Of a stretch of DNA of 64,000 nt, positions 40,285-49,830 are shown in pieces. The first letter of the stretch is position 1; every line of letters begins with the position of its first letter. The notes beneath the pieces were generated by a model. It was not told where the DNA came from. It saw only the letters and a program-made list of their open reading frames with translations, and did not search any database. This stretch comes from Planctomycetota bacterium (GTDB taxonomy: Bacteria; Planctomycetota; PUPC01; DSUN01): assembly GCA_035384565.1 (NCBI GenBank), contig DAOOIT010000011.1, forward strand, positions 54,741 through 118,740. Reading direction: 5' to 3'. Made by a program: the position numbers and the translations under genes.

Positions 40285-41280
40285 TCACTTGAATGTGTAG
40301 GTGCGGGTCCAGCGGAAGGTCTCACCCGGCCTGATGCTGAGGGCGCAGTAGGCTTCCGGGCTGGCGGCCAACGGGTCGGCGTAGTAGGCGAAGGTGGAGA
40401 CCGGAAAGTCGCCCGACACCACCACCTCCAAGCCGTTCGCCTGGTTGCGGATGCGGAAGTGCTCGCCCCGCGAGTCGGCCACGCCGCGAAAACGAGCGTA
40501 GGTTCCTGCCTTGACCATCTCGGTGAAAGCGAGGGTGCGGCCCGACACGGCCATGGGCGGCTTGGGCGCGATGTCCACCGTGAGCGGGAAGCTCGTCGTC
40601 ACCACGTAGTCGGGGCCGGGCGGCGCGCCGTCGAAGGCGAAGAAGTCGTGGCAGTACTGGTCGCTGGCGATCGGCTTCTCGCCCGTGTTGGTCAGGTAGT
40701 GTTCGATCCGGAGGACGGGCTCCTTCGGGTCAAGGACGATGTGTTTCTCGTAGCGGTAGGCCGTGCCCTTGAAAGGCTTGCCCTCCTGCACGAACGTGGC
40801 CAAATCGGGCCGCACCGTGACCCGCCAGGGAAAGCGCTCGGCCACCTCGAAGGGGTCGAAAAAGAAGTAGTCGGGCCGCTCGGGCCGCTTGAGGAGGCCG
40901 ACGCCGAGCTTGAGGAAGGGTTCGCCCACCTTGGCGTCCTCGTAGCTCACGGCCGCGCCGATGCCTATCTCCTCGATGAGGCCCACGCCGCCCAGGCGTT
41001 CGCCGCGCGGCTCCTTGCCCAGGAACGTGTGCTTGCCGTCGAGCGTCACCTGGAGCACCACGCCCCCGCACTCGAATCGCTGGCCGGCGTAGGCGGACGA
41101 CGGCTGGTCGGGCACCATCAGCGTGGCCTTGAGCCGCCCGCTCTGGATCGTGAACTCTCCCGCCTTGATCTCGGCTTCGGTCAATGGCCTGCCCTTTCCA
41201 TCTGGCCGGGCCTTCTGCCACGGCGCGCACGCCGCGGCCAGCAGCGCCGCGCACAGCATGCCCATGCTTCGTGCAACCAT
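40285..41280 (-). CDS. Lipoprotein, possible galactose-mutarotase-like fold
   Basis: 331 residues with a lipobox (CAALLAAACAPW). The mature part is nearly all beta strands (FTIQSGRLKATLMVPDQP, VLRIEHYLTNTGEKPIASD, NGLEVVVSGDFPVSTFAYYA), with the ordering of mutarotase-like sugar-binding sandwiches. It could bind or anomerise sugars released at the outer surface. The family is a guess from strand pattern. It is 12 bases downstream of the hydrolase gene in the same operon. Confidence 0.55.
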   Translation of the reverse strand: MVARSMGMLCAALLAAACAPWQKARPDGKGRPLTEAEIKAGEFTIQSGRLKATLMVPDQPSSAYAGQRFECGGVVLQVTLDGKHTFLGKEPRGERLGGVGLIEEIGIGAAVSYEDAKVGEPFLKLGVGLLKRPERPDYFFFDPFEVAERFPWRVTVRPDLATFVQEGKPFKGTAYRYEKHIVLDPKEPVLRIEHYLTNTGEKPIASDQYCHDFFAFDGAPPGPDYVVTTSFPLTVDIAPKPPMAVSGRTLAFTEMVKAGTYARFRGVADSRGEHFRIRNQANGLEVVVSGDFPVSTFAYYADPLAASPEAYCALSIRPGETFRWTRTYTFK

Positions 41281-41292
41281 TGTGCTTCTCCC

Positions 41293-43398
41293 CTACCGAG
41301 TGATCTTCACCGCGATGTCCCGAGAGAATGCGGGAATCCTGAGGTCCAGACCGTTCGCCGCCTTGGCCTTGTCGGGCGCGGCGGGCTTGCCGTCCCAGGT
41401 GTTCCACCACTCGACCTTGTAGTCGCCGGGGGCGAGGCCCTGGAGGGTGAGCGTGGCGCCGGTGATCTCGGCGGGCTTCGCGCCCTCGTGGGCGATCTTC
41501 CACCACGTGGCTTGGGGGTCGGAGACCCAGAGGTAGGCGCAGCCGTCGCCCTGAAGGCCTACGAGCCGCAGCCCTTTGTCCACCGTGGCCGTTGCGGAGC
41601 GCAGCTTCGCGGTGGTGTAGGGGATATCCTTCACGAAGGCCGAGACCGGCTTGTAGTGGTGGTACTGGTTCCTCTTGTGCACGTCGTCCCACCACCAGCT
41701 CATGACGGTGCTGGACATGCCGGAGAGGGCCGAGGCCCAGAGGGCGTTGTGGAGGTGGGTGTAGTCCGTGTCGGCGTCGTATTCGGGCGAGCGGCCCCAC
41801 TTGTCGTCGGCGAGGCCGAACTCGCTGAAGAGCACGGGCTTGTTCGGCGCGGCCTCGCGGGCGAGCTTGACGCGCGAGAGCACGCTGGCCACCTCGTCCT
41901 TGAACAGGTCCTTCTCGGCGGGGCGCATGTAGTAGTGGAAGTCGGCGGTGTCGAGCTTCGGATGCTTGTAGTCGCGCGAAGGCGAGTGCCAGGTGCTGGT
42001 GCAGCGGATGCGGCCGTAAGGGTCGAGGCTCGTGACCTGGTCGCCCAGTTCGCCGTAGAAGCGTTCGAGGGGCAGGCCGGGGTCCTGCTCGTTGAAGTAC
42101 TCCCAGGCGGCGACGTGGGGCGAGTAGCCCCAGCGGGCGACGAAGTAGCGCACCAGGTTCCTCGCGTGGCCGAGCATGCGTTCGTAGGCGGGGCTGCCCG
42201 CGTTCCGCAGGTTCTTCATGTAGTGGTCGCGGGTGAGCATGGTGAGCTGGAGGTAGACGCCCGCGGCCTCCGCCGTCTCGACCAGCGCGTCCACGATGCG
42301 GCAGTCGAGGGGGTTGTACCAGCCGAGGAGCGGGCGATTGGGGTCGGCTTCCCAGAGCAGTTCGGGGCCGCCGGCGGCCTCGCGGAGCGAGAGATCGCGG
42401 AGATACGTGGTGCCCTTGGCCGTCGAGCGGAAGGCCAGGCGCTCGAGCCACCACTGGTTGTCGCGGGTCCCGAACTCGTGCTGGAACGGCGTCCAGCCCT
42501 TGCCGCCCTTGAGCTCGATGGTGCCGCCTGCGCCGAGGTCAAGGGCGATGCCCGCGCCCGAGGCGTTTCGCACCTTGCCCGTCAGGCGGTACTTCGTGCT
42601 GGCCTTGACGGCCAGGGGCCTCGTGGGTTGGAAGGTGATCGCCGCGTTGGCGTCGCCGATGATGGCCAGGCAGCGGTCGTCGGAGTGGAAGCCGTCGCGA
42701 TCGGGCATGGCCACGATAGGCGGGTCCCAGCTCCACGAGCGGCCCCAGCCGCTCTTGCGGGCCTCGACGGCCATCGCCCAGTCCTCGCAGCAGCACCAGA
42801 TGCGCGCGTAGTTTGCGCCGTTGTCACCTAGCTTCTGGAGCATCTCGCCCTGCTTGTAGGAGTCGGTGATGAAGGCCACGTTCTGCCCGATGGGGAAGAA
42901 GGGGGAACCGTCGGTGAACTCCAGGAAGCGGGGGTCCTTGGCCGACACGCGCACGAAGCCCCTCCCCTGCCCTGGCGTGCACTGGAAGTCGGCCGGGGCC
43001 GAGCGGACGGTGCCATCGCGGGTCGTCACCACAGCGGCGGCCGACCAGTTGCCCGTCTCGTTCGGGGCGAAGCGCGCCCGCCAGCCGGGCGCGCCGCTGG
43101 GGTAGAGCCATTCGGTGGGGCGGCCGCTGTGCGGCCGCTGCTCGCGCTCGACGGGCTGGAACCAGAAGGCAGGGTAGACGAGCTTCTTGCCGCTGGGCGC
43201 CGTGAGCTCGAGCGACACGTCCGCCTCGGCCGCATCGTACGGGTTGACCGCGGCGATGTTGGTCGTGATGGCGAACTCGATCCTGCCCAGGCGCGCGACC
43301 TGCTTCGCGGCGGCCTCGATGGCCACCTGCCGCTCCGCGGCGCTGGCCGCCAGACAGAGTCCCTGGATGATGAAGGCGATGCGGCTGGCTCGGCTCAT
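41293..43398 (-). CDS. Secreted GH-A clan glycoside hydrolase with DUF5060-like N-terminal domain
   Basis: 701 residues. A signal peptide (IAFIIQGLCLAASAA) is followed by a beta-sandwich of DUF5060 type (RIEFAITTN to PADFQCTP) and a TIM barrel beginning at FLEFTDGSPFFPIGQNV. A carbohydrate-binding-like insert appears at about 260-340. The clan GH-A acid/base Glu is in WEYFNEQDP and the nucleophile Glu in VLFSEFGLAD. A C-terminal beta domain ends the protein. It likely cuts an exported polysaccharide. The ATG at 43398 overlaps the PQQ-propeller stop by ATGA. Confidence 0.85.
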   Translation of the reverse strand: MSRASRIAFIIQGLCLAASAAERQVAIEAAAKQVARLGRIEFAITTNIAAVNPYDAAEADVSLELTAPSGKKLVYPAFWFQPVEREQRPHSGRPTEWLYPSGAPGWRARFAPNETGNWSAAAVVTTRDGTVRSAPADFQCTPGQGRGFVRVSAKDPRFLEFTDGSPFFPIGQNVAFITDSYKQGEMLQKLGDNGANYARIWCCCEDWAMAVEARKSGWGRSWSWDPPIVAMPDRDGFHSDDRCLAIIGDANAAITFQPTRPLAVKASTKYRLTGKVRNASGAGIALDLGAGGTIELKGGKGWTPFQHEFGTRDNQWWLERLAFRSTAKGTTYLRDLSLREAAGGPELLWEADPNRPLLGWYNPLDCRIVDALVETAEAAGVYLQLTMLTRDHYMKNLRNAGSPAYERMLGHARNLVRYFVARWGYSPHVAAWEYFNEQDPGLPLERFYGELGDQVTSLDPYGRIRCTSTWHSPSRDYKHPKLDTADFHYYMRPAEKDLFKDEVASVLSRVKLAREAAPNKPVLFSEFGLADDKWGRSPEYDADTDYTHLHNALWASALSGMSSTVMSWWWDDVHKRNQYHHYKPVSAFVKDIPYTTAKLRSATATVDKGLRLVGLQGDGCAYLWVSDPQATWWKIAHEGAKPAEITGATLTLQGLAPGDYKVEWWNTWDGKPAAPDKAKAANGLDLRIPAFSRDIAVKITR

Positions 43399-46300
43399 GG
43401 CGGCGTTCTCCCTTCGAGTTGCGCGGGCTGGGCGCCCGCCCAGCCGGCCACTTCGGGCATGTGCACCATGGCGAACGACATCTGGATCGGGTAGTTGCAC
43501 ACGCAGCCGACGGCGTAGTCGGGCACGCTGAGGATGCCGTCGGCGGCGATGAGGCTGTTCGAGCAGCCCGAGCGCGCGTTGCGCACGTGGTGGCGCTCCC
43601 CCGTCGCCGCCTCCACGTAGCAGACCGTGCGGTCGCGCAGGAAGTAGAGGTGTTCGCCGCCAACGGCGTAGTTGCAGCCGCCGCGGGGCAGGAGCGGCAC
43701 GCTGCCCTTGGGCCCGCCGGTGCGCGCGTCGTAGACATTGCCGTTCTGGTCCACGAAGGCGTCGCCCCGCAGGATGAGGGGCTGGGCGCCGACGCGGCCC
43801 TCCCAGGCAGGCTTGCCGCTGGCGGCGTCGAAGGCGCGGGCTTGGCTGAGCTTGCCAGTGAGCAAAAGGCCCAGGCCGTCACACAGAGCCAGCCAGTCGT
43901 CGTTACCGCGGATAGCGGTCCAACCGCCGGGCCCGTAGACGCGGAAGGGGGTCTCAATGGTGCGGCTCCAGCGCACGGCGCCCGAGCGGGCGTCGAGGGC
44001 GAGGATTTCCGAGGAGGCGGTCTTCGGCGCCTCCTTCGGGTCGGTGAGCGCGGCCGTGAGGGTCGGGGAGGGCGAGTCGATGGCGAACACGGTCCCTCCC
44101 CCCAGGGCGAGGGCATGGTTGTTGAAGCGGTGCGTCGCCTGCCGCGTCCAGAGGGCCGCGCCCGTCCTGCGGTCGAGGGTGACGAGGGCCGTGCTGTCCC
44201 AGAGCCCCTTCTCGATGATGCGCACCTTCTCGAAGGCATAGGCGATGAGGACGACGTCGTCGCCCACGCGGATGTCGGAGACGAGGGGCTTGCGGCCCTT
44301 CTCGTCCTGGGCCTGGAAGGTGAACTTCGTCTTCTCGATGCCCGTGGCGGGGTCGAGGACGATGCAGGCGTCGCCCGCGGCCACGTAGACGCCGTCGGGC
44401 TGCGCGGCGAAGCGGGTGAACGCCTCGGTCTTGACCTTCCACAGATGGCGGCCCGTGTAGGCGTCGTAGGCGAAGAGCGCGCGCATCGGCAGCGAGTAGG
44501 CGAACACGCGGCCGCCCACGACTTGCGGCTTCACGCCGATGCCGTAGTCGTTGTTCGTCCAGAACTCGTCCTCGCCGCCCTGGCCGTACCAGAGGATGCC
44601 GAGCGGGGGCTTGACGAGCTGGTCCTTCGAGAAGTAGGACCGGCGGGCGTCGGCGCACTCGTGGGTCCACCAGGCCGAGCCGGGCAGCGGGCCGTCGCGC
44701 TTCACCACCCCGGCCTCGTTTCCCTCTTCGACGATGAGAGTGCCGCCATAGGGGTGCAGAACCTCGCGGAGTCTCTCGGCCGCGTCCCTGTTGGGGAAAC
44801 CCGTTTCCGAGACGATCAGGCTGGCGAGATAGGGCGGCAAGGGGAAGGCGAAGGGGTCGCCGACGAAGAGCTCGGCTCGCGTGCCATAGATGCCTGCCGC
44901 CACCAGCTTCTCGTGGAAGGCCCGCACCTTCGCGGCATCGGCGTCCACGCCGATCACCCGCACGTTCGGCTGCGCCGCCAGGCGGTAGAGCCACCGGCCG
45001 TCGTGGAGGCCGAGGACAAGGGCATAGCCCTGCGACGCCGGGAAGGAGCGTTCGGGAACCTGGGGCAGCGGTGCGGCCTCGAGGGGCCAGGTCGTTGTCT
45101 CCCTCTTGTCGCCGCCGAAGCAGAACAGGCCGCCCTCCTTCGTGGCGACGAAGAGCTTGCCGTCAGCGGCGGCGAGCGAGGAAGGTGTGCCGTCGAGGGC
45201 GTGTTGCCAGGCGACCTTCGGCTGGCCGCCCTCGGCGGGAAGCTCGACGGCGAGGAGGGTCTTGCCCGCGTGGCCGTAGAGGCGGTTGCCCGCCTTGATC
45301 AGCGTGTCGCTCACGGGCTTGCCCTTCGCGTGCTCGGTCTCCAGCTTCCACAGCTCGGGCAGGTCCCAGCGCCACGGCCTGGCGTCGTGAGTGCCGTAGA
45401 GCTTCGTCTCATATTCCGAGACGGCGGGACGTGTGAGGTCGTAGGCGTAGAAAGCACCCTGGTACGCGCCGTAGAGGATGCCGGGCGTGAGGGCGGCCCA
45501 GGCGGAGATGCCCGGCTGCTTGATGTAGTCGAAGATCGGCCCCTCGAACAGCTCGAACTTCTTGGGGTCGAAGCGGGCCGGCGCGTCCTTGCCTGCCTGG
45601 CCGAAGCGGCTGCCGACCTCGCGGCCCGTCGTGAGGTCCACGGCCCCCGCCCGGCCGACGAACGCCAGGTTGCCCACCACCGCCAGGCGGCAGTCGCCGC
45701 GGCGGTAGCCCTGCACGTAGCGCAGCACCTTGCCGGTCTTGCGGTCGAGCACGGCCGGCATCGAGCGGCCGTTCGGCACGACGAGCAGGTCGCCGGCCAC
45801 GGCGAGGTGTCCCTGCGGCGCGAGGCCGGTGTCGAACAGCTCGTTGTGGTCAATGCGCACCTTCTCGATGAGCTGCGCCTCGGCATTGCGCCAGAGGACG
45901 CGGCCCGTCTCGGCCTCGACGGCGGCGACGAAGACGCCCAGCATCGGCCACAGGCCGGCGCCGAAGTAGATGACGCCGTCGGCGAGGACCGGGCCGCCGC
46001 GGACGGGCCAGTAGGAGATGAGGCGGCCGTTGCCGAGGTGGCGGCGTTCGGGCCGCTGGTCGGGCGCGCCCCTCACCTTCCAGCGGAGCGCGCCCGTCGC
46101 GGCATCGAGGCAGTAGAGCCAGCCGTCGTCGGAGCCGAAGCACACACGGCCGCCCCACGCCACGGGCGCGAGCCTCACGGGGCCGTTGGCGAGGAACGAC
46201 CAGCGCTGCTCGCCTGTTTCGGTGTCGTAGGCCGCGAGCGTGCCGTGGTTCGCCGAGGCGAGGAAGAGCGTCGTGCCCAGCACGACGGGCTCGCACGAGG

Positions 46301-46505
46301 CGTCGAAGTGCAGCCGAGCCTCCCTCGGCCACGCGGGCACGGGCGGGGCGAGCCTGCGAACCCAGCGCAGGTGGAGTTCGGCGGGCAGGGCTTCGGCGGT
46401 CGTCCCGCTGCGCTGCGCGTCGCCCCGCCACGCGGGCCAGTCGGCGCCCGGGGCAGAGAGCGCTGGCAGGAACCCCAGCACGGCGATCAGCCGGGCACGT
46501 CGCAT
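43395..46505 (-). CDS. PQQ-type beta-propeller protein with methyltransferase-like insert
   Basis: 1036 residues. A signal peptide precedes an eight-bladed PQQ-like propeller split into two halves (about 25-480 and 640-1020; typical blades LYCLDAATGALRWKV, ILALDARSGAVRWSRTI). Between them, residues ~488-595 read like a Rossmann methyltransferase (YALVLGLHDGRW, VIGVDADAAKVRAFHEKL, HPYGGTLIVEE), with a degenerate SAM loop. It may bind PQQ or be a structural BamB-like propeller; the insert may be a remnant or a ligand sensor. It has AAGGAGG upstream and overlaps the GH78 gene by 19 bases. Confidence 0.8.
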   Translation of the reverse strand: MRRARLIAVLGFLPALSAPGADWPAWRGDAQRSGTTAEALPAELHLRWVRRLAPPVPAWPREARLHFDASCEPVVLGTTLFLASANHGTLAAYDTETGEQRWSFLANGPVRLAPVAWGGRVCFGSDDGWLYCLDAATGALRWKVRGAPDQRPERRHLGNGRLISYWPVRGGPVLADGVIYFGAGLWPMLGVFVAAVEAETGRVLWRNAEAQLIEKVRIDHNELFDTGLAPQGHLAVAGDLLVVPNGRSMPAVLDRKTGKVLRYVQGYRRGDCRLAVVGNLAFVGRAGAVDLTTGREVGSRFGQAGKDAPARFDPKKFELFEGPIFDYIKQPGISAWAALTPGILYGAYQGAFYAYDLTRPAVSEYETKLYGTHDARPWRWDLPELWKLETEHAKGKPVSDTLIKAGNRLYGHAGKTLLAVELPAEGGQPKVAWQHALDGTPSSLAAADGKLFVATKEGGLFCFGGDKRETTTWPLEAAPLPQVPERSFPASQGYALVLGLHDGRWLYRLAAQPNVRVIGVDADAAKVRAFHEKLVAAGIYGTRAELFVGDPFAFPLPPYLASLIVSETGFPNRDAAERLREVLHPYGGTLIVEEGNEAGVVKRDGPLPGSAWWTHECADARRSYFSKDQLVKPPLGILWYGQGGEDEFWTNNDYGIGVKPQVVGGRVFAYSLPMRALFAYDAYTGRHLWKVKTEAFTRFAAQPDGVYVAAGDACIVLDPATGIEKTKFTFQAQDEKGRKPLVSDIRVGDDVVLIAYAFEKVRIIEKGLWDSTALVTLDRRTGAALWTRQATHRFNNHALALGGGTVFAIDSPSPTLTAALTDPKEAPKTASSEILALDARSGAVRWSRTIETPFRVYGPGGWTAIRGNDDWLALCDGLGLLLTGKLSQARAFDAASGKPAWEGRVGAQPLILRGDAFVDQNGNVYDARTGGPKGSVPLLPRGGCNYAVGGEHLYFLRDRTVCYVEAATGERHHVRNARSGCSNSLIAADGILSVPDYAVGCVCNYPIQMSFAMVHMPEVAGWAGAQPAQLEGRTPP

Positions 46506-49330
46506 GTCGCCTCCTTGCCATTCAGCAGGAACAGCCCTTGGCGAGGCAGGATGGCGCGGACGGCGAGACCCTCGGGCGCGCGAACGCGCAGGGCAAAGGG
46601 CTTGCCGGCCTCGTTCTCCCATTGCACCTCCACGTCGCCCCGCGGCGTGGGCATCGCGCCGCGGCACCAGGTGAGGTCGCACGGGTGCGGCTCGACGATG
46701 GCGGGCTCGAAGCCCGGCCCGCCCGGGCGCACGCCGAGGACGTGGGTGCTGAGGAAGTACGTGGGCGCCGCCGACCATGCGTGGCAATGGCTCCGCGTGA
46801 GCCGGTCGCTCGTGCTCGACCAGGTTTCCCAGAACGTCGTCGCGCCCAGGTCCATCATCCGCCCCCAGTCGCGGCGGATCGTGTCGAGGAAGTCCTGGTG
46901 TCGTCCCTCGCGCAGGTAGCCCTCGAGAAGAAAGAACTCGAAGAAGGGGCTGCCCGCCTTCACGAAGCCCTCGGGGGGATTCTGCACGATGTCCCAGCAG
47001 CGGCGCGCGCGCGGGCCCCTGGCCACTCCGGCGATGTAGGCCGCCGTCTGCGTCTGCTGGCTGAAGACAGGGCTGTGGGCGCCGTCGCGCAGGCAGTCGG
47101 TGTAGGCGCGCCTCTCCTCATTCCAGAGGCGCGCGTTGATGGCGTCGGAGAGCCCGTCCGCCATCGCCCGCCACGATGCGGCGAGGGCGCCCTCGCCAAG
47201 CCAGTCGGCCAGTTCGGCCGCGTCGCGCAGGGCGTGGACCATCTGGCAGTTCTGGTGCGTCACCACGCCGCGGGGCGGGGTGTCCATCGGCGCCCAGTCG
47301 AACATGTTCCACGCCCGGATGTCGAGGAGGCCGTCGGCGTTGATGTGCTTCGCGAGGCCCTCGATGTTGCGGCGGATGAAGCCGAGCAGTGCCCGCCCCC
47401 GCTGGCGGTCGCCCGTGAAGAGGACGAACTCGCGGCACGAGCGCATCCACAGCAGGCTCCAGGCGGTGAGGACGTTCTGCCAGGCGCTCGGCACGTGGCT
47501 CTCGGTGACGGGCGAGCGGTCGAGGCTGTGCCCCGTCTGCTCGAGACAGTGGAACCACAGGCGGGGGTCGCCGTTCACCGCCCAGTCAATGAGGGCCTCG
47601 TTGCGCGCGTCGCCCACCCAGTGGGTCTGCTCGTAGGTGGGGCAGTCGGTGTAGGTGTCCTCGGCGCAGCAGCGCAGGGTGAGCGCGCCGGCGGCCCAGA
47701 TGCGGTCGAGCTGCGCGTCGGAGCAGGCGAATCGCCCGCGTCGGTTCTGGGGATAGGTGCTGAAGACGACGTGAACGCCCCGAAGCTTCGCGGGGCCGGT
47801 GAGGTTGCGCAGGATGAGGTAGCTGTACTGGAAGCCGCGGCGCACGAGGCTGCGGAACGCCTGGGAGCCCTCGCGGCAGATGTACCGGAGGCTGTTGTTC
47901 ATCCCCTCGGCCAGGTTGTAGCGGCCGTCGGGCTGGATGAACTCGAAGTTGTGGAAGTCGAGGATGGTGCCCTCGGGCGCGGCGACCTCGAAGGCGTGGC
48001 TGCCGATCAACTCGTGGCCGAAGTCGAGCAGCAGGCGCACGTCGCTGCCGCGGGCCGGCGGGTGTACGATGGTCCAATCGCTGCCCGAGAGCAGGCCATC
48101 GGCGTTTTCGAGCCGCATGTCGCCTGGCACCACGCGATCGGTGTAGGCCTGCACAAAGGCGTCGGCTTCAGGCAGGTGCTCGGGCCGCACGGGCTGGAAG
48201 CAGGCCTCGCGCGCCCAGGCGGACACGTCGCAGGCGTCCCAGAACGCCTCGCCGCGCGCGGAGGTGGCGCCGGAAACGAGCGGCTGGGCGAGCACGGCCG
48301 AGGCGTCCATGTGGCCTTCGGCCTGGCGGCGTTGGTCGTTGCGGAGTTCGAACGGCCCAAGGACGGCCCACGGGCTTCCGCCGCCCTCGCCGAGCGCGCG
48401 AAAGCGCAGCTCAGGCGGCCCGTCGAGCGCGACGACGAACTGCGGCAGGTGGTGCGCGGGCGGCCGGGCGACCAGGGAGTTCCAGCCCGCGTTCAGCGTC
48501 GCGCGCCCGTCCTCCACCAGCTTGCCATTCACCTTCATCGGGCCGGGGTGCTGGTGGGGGATGCGGAACGCCACGTCGGTCGCACACGGCGACCAGACCT
48601 GGGTGGCGAGGTAGTAGTGGGCGAAGACGAAGTTCGACGAGGAATCCTGCGGCGCGATGTAGGGCTTGGCGTAGATCGTGAAGCGGTGCGGGATCGAGCG
48701 GACTGCCTCGACGCTGACCAGCCGCTTCGGCAGGACCGGCTCCTGGGTGAGAAACGGGATGTCGCGCGGCAGCAGCTCGCAGTGGAAGCCGTCGTGGGCC
48801 GGGCGGAGGGCTTGCGCGCGCGGCCACGAGCCATCCTCGTAGCCGGGCTGCGTCCACGGCTCGGCCCGCCGCGCGTCGAACTGTTCTTCGAACGCCTCCT
48901 GCACGCTGATGCGGGGCGTCGCCGAGACGAAGCCTGGCGCGGCCTCCGCGAGCCAGGCTTCGTCGGTGAACACGGCGGTGCCCGCCAGGTCAATCTGCGC
49001 CAGGAGGCCCGGGGGGCCCGGAAGGTACTGGAACGTGCCCTCGCCGAAGTAGTTCACGAGCACGGCCAGCACGTTGTCGCCCCGCCGAAGGTGCGGCGCG
49101 AGGTCATAGGTGTCATATCGCCAGTGGGCCGGCCAGCAGCGGACCGGCCCGTGGCCGAGGTAGATGCCGTTGACGTAGGCGGTGTAGCGGGAGTCGGCGG
49201 TGAGGCGCAGCGTGGCCGGCCCGCTCTCGTAGGCGAAGCGGCGCCGGAATGCGACGAATGCGTTTCGCTGCGGCATCTTCTCCGCCGCCCATATCCACGA
49301 CCCTTGCCAGGATGTCCGTGCCTCGGTCAT
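46487..49330 (-). CDS. Alpha-L-rhamnosidase-like protein (GH78)
   Basis: 947 residues. N-terminal beta domains with a carbohydrate-binding look (TLRLTADSRYTAYVNGIYLG) are followed by the GH78 (alpha/alpha)6 barrel. The general-acid region is DCPTYEQTHWVGDARNEAL, and the likely base Glu is in GATTFWETWSS. A beta C-terminal domain closes it. It should release terminal rhamnose, or a related 6-deoxysugar, from glycans. No signal peptide is seen. It is the first gene of the operon down to 38791; no clear promoter was found in the 100 bases upstream. Confidence 0.88.
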   Translation of the reverse strand: MTEARTSWQGSWIWAAEKMPQRNAFVAFRRRFAYESGPATLRLTADSRYTAYVNGIYLGHGPVRCWPAHWRYDTYDLAPHLRRGDNVLAVLVNYFGEGTFQYLPGPPGLLAQIDLAGTAVFTDEAWLAEAAPGFVSATPRISVQEAFEEQFDARRAEPWTQPGYEDGSWPRAQALRPAHDGFHCELLPRDIPFLTQEPVLPKRLVSVEAVRSIPHRFTIYAKPYIAPQDSSSNFVFAHYYLATQVWSPCATDVAFRIPHQHPGPMKVNGKLVEDGRATLNAGWNSLVARPPAHHLPQFVVALDGPPELRFRALGEGGGSPWAVLGPFELRNDQRRQAEGHMDASAVLAQPLVSGATSARGEAFWDACDVSAWAREACFQPVRPEHLPEADAFVQAYTDRVVPGDMRLENADGLLSGSDWTIVHPPARGSDVRLLLDFGHELIGSHAFEVAAPEGTILDFHNFEFIQPDGRYNLAEGMNNSLRYICREGSQAFRSLVRRGFQYSYLILRNLTGPAKLRGVHVVFSTYPQNRRGRFACSDAQLDRIWAAGALTLRCCAEDTYTDCPTYEQTHWVGDARNEALIDWAVNGDPRLWFHCLEQTGHSLDRSPVTESHVPSAWQNVLTAWSLLWMRSCREFVLFTGDRQRGRALLGFIRRNIEGLAKHINADGLLDIRAWNMFDWAPMDTPPRGVVTHQNCQMVHALRDAAELADWLGEGALAASWRAMADGLSDAINARLWNEERRAYTDCLRDGAHSPVFSQQTQTAAYIAGVARGPRARRCWDIVQNPPEGFVKAGSPFFEFFLLEGYLREGRHQDFLDTIRRDWGRMMDLGATTFWETWSSTSDRLTRSHCHAWSAAPTYFLSTHVLGVRPGGPGFEPAIVEPHPCDLTWCRGAMPTPRGDVEVQWENEAGKPFALRVRAPEGLAVRAILPRQGLFLLNGKEATCDVPG

Positions 49331-49438
49331 GTTCCTGCTCTCTCTGGAATCGGTGATCGGCAGCCACTATTGACTCTTGCGCAGGCAATGCCAGGCTCTG
49401 TCATGCCGAGCGAACAGGAGCCACAAGAGGAGCCGTGC

Positions 49439-49540
49439 ATGACAGAGTATATCGCATTGGACTGCCATAAGCACCACGCGCTGATGAAACGCGAGGAGGC
49501 GACGGGGAACTGTGCCCTGCGAGGCCGAGGAAGAATGGAT
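49439..49540 (+). pseudogene. IS110-family transposase, N-terminal remnant
   Basis: AGAGGAG and an ATG open a frame beginning MTEYIALDCHKHHALMKREE, the usual opening of IS110-family (DEDD) transposases, with the first catalytic Asp in ALDCHKH. Similarity fades after about 34 residues and no RuvC core or C-terminal part follows. The ends are approximate. Confidence 0.5.
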
Positions 49541-49717
49541 GCGACACGCCCTCCGAACACGCTCATGCCTCCCCCAGAGGGCGAAGAGATGATGGCTCTT
49601 TGGGGTTTGGCGATCTCGCCTCGCCTGGCCGGTGGAGGGTGTGGGCACGCCCTCTCCTGGCGGACCTGGGGGTTCCTGGGGAGGGCTGTGCCGAGTGGCT
49701 GGCGGGCGTCGCCTGTC

Positions 49718-49759
49718 CATGCTGTATCAACCCTGTGAGGAGGAGAGTGATACAGCATG
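49718..49759. repeat. 12-bp perfect inverted repeat
   Basis: CATGCTGTATCA and TGATACAGCATG, 18 bases apart. It lies in the gene-free stretch 49541-50305, which otherwise holds the family B and F palindromes and no gene I can support. Confidence 0.75.
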
Positions 49760-49796
49760 GGTAGATGGGCGAGAATGGGCGATTCTCGCGGCTCCG

Positions 49797-49830
49797 GCCA
49801 TATTCGCTCATCTGTGGGATGAGCAAGCAT
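49797..49830. repeat. Interspersed palindrome, family B copy 3
   Basis: GCCATATTCGCTCAT and ATGAGCAAGCAT, a diverged copy of the two palindromes at 20476 and 20559. Confidence 0.65.

Noticed and set aside
43419..46919. A 1166-residue open frame opposite the PQQ propeller gene
   Set aside because: A mirror frame with repeated Ala/Glu/Val-rich sequence that also crosses into the GH78 gene; propeller blades are clear on the minus strand.
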